From Closterium sp. Naga37s-1 (lineage: Eukaryota; Streptophyta; Zygnematophyceae; Desmidiales; Closteriaceae), in the NCBI GenBank assembly GCA_947471745.1, contig CANJKZ010000267.1:1319001-1383000 (forward strand): DNA of 64,000 nt, read 5' to 3'. The first letter of the stretch is position 1; every line of letters starts with the position of its first letter. The notes beneath the pieces were generated by a model. It was not told where the DNA came from. It saw only the letters and a list, made by a program, of their open reading frames with translations, and made no database searches. This document shows positions 56,250-64,000 of the stretch, piece after piece. Position numbers and translations under genes: made by a program.

Positions 56250-57879
56250 CGTCACCGGACTCCAGCTCCTCGGGCTCCACACTGCCACCTCAACGGCGCC
56301 ACGTGTCATCGAGCCGAAGAATCCGCGCCAAGCACTCACGGGACCTCACAGCAAGGAATGGCGGGAAGCAATGGATGCGGAGATCAAGGCACTTGAGTCC
56401 CGCGATACCTGGGTGCTCGTCGATCGAGCGGCGATCAAGGGAAGGAGGAACCTCTCTGGGAAATGGGTCTTCCGCGTGAAGACCGCAGCTGACGGGACGA
56501 TCGAGCAATTCAAGGCGCGCTGGGTAGTGCGCGGCTACGATCAGAGGCACGGCATTGACTTCGATCAGACATTTGCACCGGTCAGCCGTCACACCTCCGT
56601 CAGGATTCTTCTCGCCATCGCTGCAGCACGACACCTTCCGCTCCGACAAATCGACGTGAAGAACGCGTTTCTGTACGCGTTAGAAGATGCAGTGATCTAC
56701 GTGGAGCAGCCGCACACATACGGCGAAGGGGATTCGCGTGTCTGCGAGCTGCAAAAGTCCCTTTACGGGATCAAACAGGCGCCGAGACTCTGGCAGCAGT
56801 ACCTGCACAACATACTGCTTGAAATCGGGTTCAAGCAGTTGCCCCACGATCCTGGGATGTATCGCCACGATTTCCGCGGCGAATACATCCTACTTACAGT
56901 CTACGTCGACGACCTCCTCTACACAGGCTCAAGCAACGAGTTGCTCGAACAATTCGAGAAAAACCTCGCAGGGCGCGTCGACATCACCTGCAACCATGAC
57001 GTGAAGCAGTTTCTCGGGCTCAACATCACCTACTCGCCGGAAGCCATTCATCTCTCAGCAGCCAAGTACGCAGAGGAGCTTAGCAAGCGCTTCAACATTG
57101 CACCTGCACCACTCTCCACCCCTTACCGCACTCCAGGACCCAACCACAAGCCTGACAACAAAGCCCTGTCCCCTGCTGGGCTTCACACTTACCAGCAGCA
57201 GTTGGGATGCCTGCTCTTTGCATCTGTTACATGCAGGCCCAACCTCTCCTACATCCAGTTGGCACAGTACTCTCGCAAACCAACGGCTGAGAATCTACTA
57301 GATCTCCAGCGGGCACTTCAGTTCTTCATCTCCACGCCCAATGTTGGGCTCTGCTACTCCACCATCCCAACCTTGTGCTTCAACCTCATCGGCTATGTGG
57401 ACGCTGATCACGCCGCTGACCCCGACAATCGACGGTCCAGGACAGGCTTCCTTTTCCGCCTCGAGCCCAGCGGCCCCATCTCCTAGAATTCACAGAAGCA
57501 GGAGCTGGTTGGCCTGTCATCAGCGGAGGCTGAATTCATCGCAGCAACAGCAGCCGTTCGCGAAGGCCTCTACCTTCAGGAGCTGCTGCAGGAGGCAAAA
57601 ATTCCAGCCTCGGCAAACTTTCGCCTGCACTGCGACAATTAGAGCGCGATCAGGATCGCGAACAAGCCGGGATTCGTCAACCGCACCAAACACATCGCGC
57701 TGCGGTACTTCTTTGTCAAGGACGAAGTTGACAAGGGCAAGGTTGACCTAACCTACTGCCCGACAGGTGACATGGCAGCTGACTTCCTCACGAAGAAGCC
57801 GTCACGTCAGCAGTACCAACACTGCTCCGAACTCAGCGGAGTAGTCAAGCGGGTCAAGACTCGCTACGGCCAGGAGTGA
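56250..57879 (+). pseudogene. Element E-III pol, second part (RT and RNase H)
   Basis: Continuation of E-III pol after G: RT (KWVFRVK, YVDD at about 56902-56913) and RNase H, with the shared TAG stops at 57484 and 57640 and the final TGA at 57877-57879. Confidence 0.9.
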
Positions 57880-57886
57880 AGGGGGG

Positions 57887-58322
57887 TGTTACGAATAGTA
57901 ATTATTGAAACATTACCGTGCACTCCTCACCGCAGCAAGCGAAGCACGCACTACCAAGGTTGAAGGCGAAAGGGCGGAAGTGACACGAAGGGTCGTACGG
58001 TTACGAAAGGATCTGGACCGTCGAGCAGACAACATCAGGCAGCAGCAGTGGCGAGGATTCTGCCCGGACAGTTTCGCAACTGTCCGGAGTCGCACGGTTG
58101 GATTTCGCTGTAATAAGGGAATGTACCCCTTAGAGTACATGGCTAGATAGGTCGATTGGTATTCCCTTGTAATCTTATTTATAGTGCTGTATTTGCATGT
58201 TTTTATCATCTCAAGCATTTACATTCACTCTGCTATTGAGGCCACGGGCCCACCACCATTACTCAGTAGTGTGCGAACCTTTCTGAGGTGATCCTAAGCA
58301 CGATCAACTTGTGATCGCAACA
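57887..58322 (+). repeat. 3' LTR of E-III
   Basis: 436 bp, matching 5075-5510, with one change in the hairpin loop (TCGC for TCGT). Confidence 0.92.
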
Positions 58323-58398
58323 CCGTTAGGTTGGGTCGCATCGCGAACAGTGGCGGGAGTCGTGGCCGAGGCGAGTGCTGTGAGCAGGTAACGTTTGT
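58323..58398. other. 76-bp spacer, third copy
   Basis: Same as 5511-5586; no gene seen. Confidence 0.6.
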
Positions 58399-58850
58399 TG
58401 TTATAGCTGAAGGATCGTAGTGAACATAATAAGGCTGTTAAGTTTAAGGAAAGACTATGAAGTCTCTGAATGACCTTGTTGATAAGATTGAAAGAGAACA
58501 AGATGATTAAAGGATAGTGATACAAGGAATAAATAGCAGTCCTAGCTAGCCATGTACTCTGAGGGGTACATTCCCTTATTAACTGAATTGCATTGCTACA
58601 GTAACCACGACTATTGCTATTCTTGACAGTTACCATGTTGCATCGCGTAAGTACCAAGTGCGGTTACTGGGCAGTCAAGGGTCACGACCGTTGACTGTCT
58701 TCGACTGTTGACCTTCGGGTGACCCTCGACCTTCCGCATGCTCTATATGAGCTATTGCGATACTGATATAGGCGCGTTGCTTCGTTATGGAGTGACGCGC
58801 GAGTGGAGAGCCTTCGGGAATGTTACGATAACCTTTCGGTTATTCCAACA
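58399..58850 (-). repeat. 3' LTR of F-IV
   Basis: 452 bp, matching 5587-6038. Confidence 0.9.
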
Positions 58851-58857
58851 CTCCCCT

Positions 58858-59631
58858 TCATTCCTGAAGGTGAGCCACGTGGGATTTCTTCGAGATCCCG
58901 CAGAGGTCGGTGCAGTGCTGAAACTTCTGACGTGGCAGCTTCTTGGTCAAGAAATCTGCTGCCATGTCACTGGTTGGGCAATACGTGAGTTTGACCTTGC
59001 CCTTGTCGATCTCGTCCTTGACGAAGAAGCAACGGAGTGCGATGTGTTTCGTGGGGTTCACGAAGCCTGGCTTGTTCGCGATCTTGATCGCGCTCTGGTT
59101 GTCGCAGAGTAACTTGAAGTGCCCGTTCATCGTCACTTTCGCTTCCTGTAGGAGCTCCATCAGGTACAGTCCTTCGCGAACAGCTGCGCTGGCGGCGATG
59201 AACTCAGCTTTGGCTGACGAAAGTGCAATGAGCTCCTGCTTCTGGGAGTTCCAAGAGATGAGTCCGGCAAGTTGGAGTTGAAAAATGAATCCTGTACGGG
59301 AGCGTCTGTTGTCAATGTCTCCCGCGTGGTCTGCGTCAACGTAGCCGTGAAGCTGTAGAGTAGCGGTGAGGTTGGCTTCGTAGGTGAGTCCGAGTCAGGA
59401 GTAGAAACGAAGTATTGGAGTGCACGGCGTAGATCCAGTAGATTCTCCCCTTCAGGTCGCTTCAGGTACTGTGCGAGCTGGCTTGCGACGTAGGAGAGAT
59501 CGGGCCGGCATGTGACGGCGGCGAACAGGAGACACCCCAGGTGCTGCTGATAGAGACGATGGTCCTCGAGTGAGAGCGGGGTTGTGTCGGGTTCGTGATT
59601 AGGAGGAGGAGTGCGGAAGGGGGTGGTGAGA
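58858..59631 (-). pseudogene. F-IV pol 3' fragment (RT end and RNase H)
   Basis: Same arrangement as in F-II. One private change in RNase H (Cys for Tyr in the ALRYFF motif). Confidence 0.84.
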
Positions 59632-62600
59632 TTAATCGGGGCTGCGCACCACCCATCGCGCTTTGTATTTGTCGATGGAGCCGTCCGCCAGTGTCTTGAT
59701 GCGGAACACCCATTTTCCGCTGAGAATTTTTCTCCCCTTCGCAGATGTCCGGGGAACGAGCTTCCAGGTGCCACGGTTCTTGAGCGATGCGATCTCCTTG
59801 GCCATGGCTGCCTTCCACTTCTCACTGTCGGGGCCGGAGAGAGCTTGGCGAACGGTGGTGGGTTCCTTGGGGGAGGTGTGGCGAACAGCGACGGCGAGCC
59901 CGAGGATCCGTAGACCAGTTTCGTTGGTCTTTTCGTAGTGCAGGCGATCGTAGTCGTGGAAGCTGGTTACTTCGACCACGTCGTCGTCACTTTTGTTGCC
60001 AGGACGGATGGAGTCTTGCGAGGTGTTTGGTGGTGGTAATTCGGCATCTGGTGACTGGCGGGCGTTGCTGTTGAAGTTATGGGCTTCGCGAGTTGTATCA
60101 TCGGGATCAGGTTGGTGTAGAGGGATGAAGGTTGGAGTTTGGAACGGGCTTGTAAGGGGGATGTTGGGTGCACTGTCAAATTGGGTAACATTTGCTGCAT
60201 CCACATCTTCCGCCAGGTCAGCTTCATCGTGTGGAGTTGCGAAGCTGCGGTGTCCCTCAAAAACCCTTTCCGGTGCCCTGTCAGCTTCGCGGTGTTCGTT
60301 GAACAGTGGCAGAGTCAGCTTCTCGTAGAAGATGCAGTCACGTGATTTCGTTACTTCGTGTGTCGCGTAGTCCAGCACGATCCACGCCTTGTATTCCTTT
60401 TCGATCCCGAGATGGATGCCCCAGCGAGCCCGGTCAGCAAACTTTCCAGTTCTTGCTGTGTGAGGCCTGTACTGTACCATGCAGCCGAACACCCGAAGCA
60501 GGCGCGTGTCTGCTTTTCTGCCCGTCCACGCCCTGTAGGGGGAGTTGTTGTTCTCGAGGCTTCGGGATGACAGCAAGTTGTGCAGCCGGACTGCATGGTT
60601 CATCGCGAACGGCCAGTAACGAGTTGGGATGGCCGACTGCTTCATCAGGGCCCTCATCCTGGTGGCGAGGCTCCTGTTTGTCCGTTCTGCTACTCCTTGT
60701 TGCTCGTGAGCGTAGGGCAGGGACACCAGGTGTTCAATTCCCTTCTGCCTGAAGAGCTCCTTGAATTCGTCTGAGAAGAACTCCAGGGCTCCGTCCGTCT
60801 GCCAGCTCTTGAGCTTAAGGCCCGATTGTCGTTCAGCCCGCTTCATCCACGCGATGAAGCACTCGAAGGCGAGTGACCTGCAGTCAGTATTAATAGCCCA
60901 GACGTAGCGAGTGCTTGCGTCGATGAAGGTAAGCGTGTAGGATTCACCGTCGAGTCCATCCTTCGTCAAACACATGAAGTCGCTGTAAACTTTGTCAAGT
61001 GGTTTGTAGCGTTCGTAACCAGGCGGCAGGTCGGGGAAGGGCTTATGGGTGAGTGACGCAGCAGGACACACTGTGCATGGCGGGTCTTCGGAGTCTATGG
61101 TGAGGGAACCTCCGCGGGGAAGGAGTAGTGCTCCGTCGTCGAGGACTCCAGCCCGCAGGGAGTTCTTGAGTGTTGCGTGAGAAGGGTGCCCGAGCCGTTG
61201 ATGCCAGATTTCTGGTTCCGCGCGGTAGCCGACCGTTTTCTGATAATACTTGTTTCTTGCTGCTTCGTCGTTTGCCTCCCCTTCAGGTCCTGCATCGGCG
61301 GCGTCGTCGGTGTCGGCAGCGAACGCGTGAATTGACTTCCGTTCCAGAAGCGGGTGTAGAATCCCGATGATGTCGTCGGTGTCGCCGGCGTCGACTTGAT
61401 CTCCGGTTACAAGCAGGCACTGGTTGGGCCAGTCGCGGACGGGGAGTCCCTTCATGGGAATTCGAAAATAACTGTACTCGGCCCCGATGACCTCAATTTC
61501 TTGTGGTCCTTGTTCTGGCGGCTCCGGCTCCTCGGTAGGTACTGGCAGTTCTGCTGTTTCTCCGAAAAAATCGTTGGTTTCTTCTTCCTCTGACTCCTCT
61601 TGCATTGGTTCTGGTGTGTTAGGAGCGTAATGGTCCGGAAGAGGAGGTCCGCCCCAGCTGGTGCCGCGTGTTGCCCAATAAGGGTCGATCGCTGCGGTTT
61701 CCGCTGCGGGAAGTCCCGGAGCTTCGGGATAGGCAGGGGCAGCTTGCCCCCATCCTCCTTCGCTTGTCGAAGTTCCCCAGCCACCTCCGGTTCCTCCGCT
61801 TCCCCAGCCTCCACCGGTTCCTCCGGTTCCCCAGCCTCCAGTTCCCCATTCGCCTCTGGTGGCAGCGCCAGCGTCTGTTGGGGCAGTGGCGGCGTCTTCG
61901 GATGCCGAGATAGTGTCCCGTCCTTCTGCCGCTGCTTCTTCTGGCGTCAGGACTTCTCCCAAGGGGCCAAGTGCAGGGCCGGGACTGCCTGAACGAGTTC
62001 CAGTATTTTCGCTTTCTTCAGTGACTGGTTCCGCAGGTGCTGACGTGCCGCTGTCCTCTTCCATCGATGCAGGTCCAGTCTCTGCTGGGTTGGAGGTTGA
62101 GGCAGTCGGAACGGTGCGCAGTTGTAGGAGGCCGTCCGAGGCGGGACGCTCGAGATCCATTTCCGTGGGATGCGACCAAGTTGGTGTCTCTGAAGGAGTC
62201 GTCTTCAGTAGCAAGGTGCGGTGAGAATCTCCGGTGGTACCCTGAGCTGAGAACTGCAGTACGAAGACCCCGTCATCATCAACGGCTTTGCCGATGTAAG
62301 TATTGCCGTAGAAGAGTTCGAAGGTCTTGTCTTTACGGTTGCTTCGAATGTCGACTCCGCATCGCATGAGCTGTGCCGAGGAAAGCAGGTTGTACCGCAG
62401 ATCTGGGGCGACGAGTACGTCGCCAATGTGAATCGTGAATCGTGTGTCGTCAGCTTCAAGGAGGATCTCCCCGATGTCGTATGCCTTGAGTGTGCCGTTG
62501 TTTGCTACTGTGATTTCGCAGGGACGACGCATGCGTTTGGAGTTGCTAATGAACGTTGGCGATCCCACCATGTGTTGTCCGCAACAACTGTCCAGGTACC

Positions 62601-63141
62601 AGGTGTTAAAATTCTCGCGGCTCTGTTGCACGATGGCGATTTTCGGCGTAACCACGCGATCCATTTCGCCAGTATATGGCGAGAGAGCGAAGTACCGGTT
62701 CACCGAGATGCTAGGAGGCGATTCCGGTGTCGGTGGTGGCAACTCGAAATCAGGAGGATACCTTTGTGATTCATTGAACCAGGTAGGGATAGTGGGATCG
62801 TTGTCTTGTCTGGGTGCGACAGGGTTGATGGGGTCGTCAAGCGCGAACGTTACTCGATCGTAGTATCGAAAACCTCTGTTGCGGCGAGCCATGCAGCTCA
62901 TGATTGTCCCCTTGCCTTTGTCCTTGGTCGTAATACGTGCAGGTGTCTGCGAGGTGCTTGCGACCGAGGGAGGCGAAACGGTGGTTGTTGCGGCAGAAGA
63001 AGTCGAGGGGGTGGAGGTTTGATAGTTTGAAGGGTTGTTGCGCCTTTCGTCGGCGGCCTTTCGCTTGTAGCACCGATCGATAGTGTGTCCAGGCTTCTTG
63101 AAGTATTTGCAGAAAGTCCCCTTCTTTCCGTGCTGCTCCCC
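59632..63141 (-). pseudogene. F-IV pol: PR, WG module, IN, truncated RT
   Basis: Same frame as F-II and F-III, with internal Met at 62901, the DSCC protease motif, the WG module at 61654-61854 and integrase, and RT ending after ARWVVR. Only a few residues differ from F-III. Confidence 0.87.
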
Positions 63142-64000
63142 TTAAGTGGCTCCAACGTAGAAGACCCGCTTGGTGTTTTTCTCGTTGTACAGGTCGATCT
63201 CCTTTTGCTCGGAGAGAAGTGTGGCACACAGGGCCGATTCGGAAACGGTTGCTCGAGCGCGGAGCAAGGATTGGCATTGACGCCAGTCAGGTCCGAGGCC
63301 GGAGAGGACCATCGAGACGAACATGTCGTCTGGGACGGATCCGCCGCACTTCCTGATGTGATCGCGCAGATTGCGGCACCGATTAATGTAAGGTCTCGCC
63401 TTCTCCCCTTGTTGCATTTTGACCGATGTGAGCTGACTAAGTAGTCGACTCATAGTAACGGGATCTGTTGCCATGTATGAGATGCGTAGGTGCTCCCAAG
63501 AAGAGTATGCGGGTGCCCACTCTGATTTGTAGGAGCGAATGCCAAGCTGTTCGGCAGGAGAGAGATTTCGGAGGAGAGTGGTGTACGCGAGGAGAGACTC
63601 GTGGTAGTACTGATTCTTCTCTTGAATGGTGCCCTCCGTTGGAAACTTTAAGCTTCCGTCGTAGTACATCCAGATTTGCGCGGTTGTCGCGAGGAGCTCG
63701 AACTCGAAGCTCCATGTGTAGAAGTCCTTTCCATCGAAAGGAACTGATGTTTTCAGCTTCGATGTCAGAACGAATTTTGTTTGCATTGTTGCAATCGTGT
63801 CTGAGTTTGCGCGTTGTTGACTGTCTTGCGCAGGAGATGAGTTCTGACGATTGTCAAACGTGAAGGATCTCTCGGAGTTGACGCGGCGGTCTTCTCCAGG
63901 GAGAGGAAGTCCAGCAACTCCACGTGCATAGCTTGAGCCATCGATGCTCATGGCTTGATGGCTCTCAAGAGCGTTGATGCATGCGACCAGCTGCTCAACG
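63142..64000 (-). CDS. gag: F-IV Gag (partial)
   Basis: The frame runs off the right edge, so the start lies outside. The capsid region is as in F-II. Three codons are missing just before the C-terminus (9-bp deletion). It ends at the shared TAA. Confidence 0.82.
   Translation of the reverse strand, partial: VEQLVACINALESHQAMSIDGSSYARGVAGLPLPGEDRRVNSERSFTFDNRQNSSPAQDSQQRANSDTIATMQTKFVLTSKLKTSVPFDGKDFYTWSFEFELLATTAQIWMYYDGSLKFPTEGTIQEKNQYYHESLLAYTTLLRNLSPAEQLGIRSYKSEWAPAYSSWEHLRISYMATDPVTMSRLLSQLTSVKMQQGEKARPYINRCRNLRDHIRKCGGSVPDDMFVSMVLSGLGPDWRQCQSLLRARATVSESALCATLLSEQKEIDLYNEKNTKRVFYVGAT

Larger units (their letters stand above)
30631..58398. repeat. Tandem macro-repeat unit III (27,768 bp)
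   Basis: F-III, E-III 5' LTR fragment and gag, B-III, E-III pol split by G, E LTR, spacer. Without G and one AGCAC duplication (7,519 bp) it is 20,249 bp, equal to unit II without its C-related change. Confidence 0.93.
58399..64000 (-). mobile_element. Copia element F-IV (partial, window edge)
   Basis: Third F copy. Its 5' LTR and the first codons of gag lie beyond the right window edge. It has the same RT-core deletion and gag/pol stop, and a private 9-bp deletion near the end of gag (about 63165). Confidence 0.92.

Overview
The window is eukaryotic repeat DNA with no recognisable host gene, RNA gene or bacterial feature. It is built from five families of Ty1/copia (Pseudoviridae-type) LTR retrotransposons nested in one another. 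Working labels used here: E (plus strand), F (minus), B (minus), C (minus) and G (plus). The initiator-Met-tRNA-like primer sites, the PR-IN-RT-RNaseH order and the GC-rich coding suggest a plant or green-algal genome. The Gly-rich B/G family reminds me of copia elements in streptophyte algae, but that is a low-confidence impression.

Layout. The window is a tandem array with a base unit of 20,249 bp: F, then E (carrying B inside its protease region), then a 76-bp spacer. Unit I (partial) is 1-5586: B-I leader and LTR, E-I pol, E 3' LTR, spacer. Unit II is 5587-30630 (25,044 bp): F-II, E-II gag, B-II with a nested C, E-II pol, LTR, spacer. Unit III is 30631-58398 (27,768 bp): F-III, E-III gag, B-III, E-III pol interrupted by G, LTR, spacer. 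Unit IV (partial) is 58399-64000: F-IV. Removing C (with its associated deletion) from unit II and G plus one target duplication from unit III gives 20,249 bp for both.

History read from junctions. B inserted into E (5-bp duplication GGCAG). The F-E-B block was then tandemly duplicated. F copies have non-matching flanks (TTTGT left, ATTTA right), as expected if unequal recombination between two F insertions made the array. C later entered B-II, and a deletion removed the inner edge of its 3' LTR plus about 1.5 kb of B. G later entered E-III (duplication AGCAC); it is complete, with two identical 132-bp LTRs and one uninterrupted reading frame of about 1,995 codons, so it is the only element here that looks autonomous.

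Coding state. E is in one frame through gag and most of pol but carries several stop codons and a protease frameshift. F has an in-frame stop between gag and pol and has lost the RT catalytic core in every copy, so it could move only with help. B-II and B-III carry a stop, frameshifts and homopolymer indels. C has one in-frame stop before the end of RNase H. The most interesting protein feature is a WG/GW-repeat module between protease and integrase in both E and F, which resembles Argonaute-binding hooks. Other unusual features are a DSC protease motif in E and F, a duplicated LREW motif in B and G, and an LTR segment of about 40 bp conserved between E and F.
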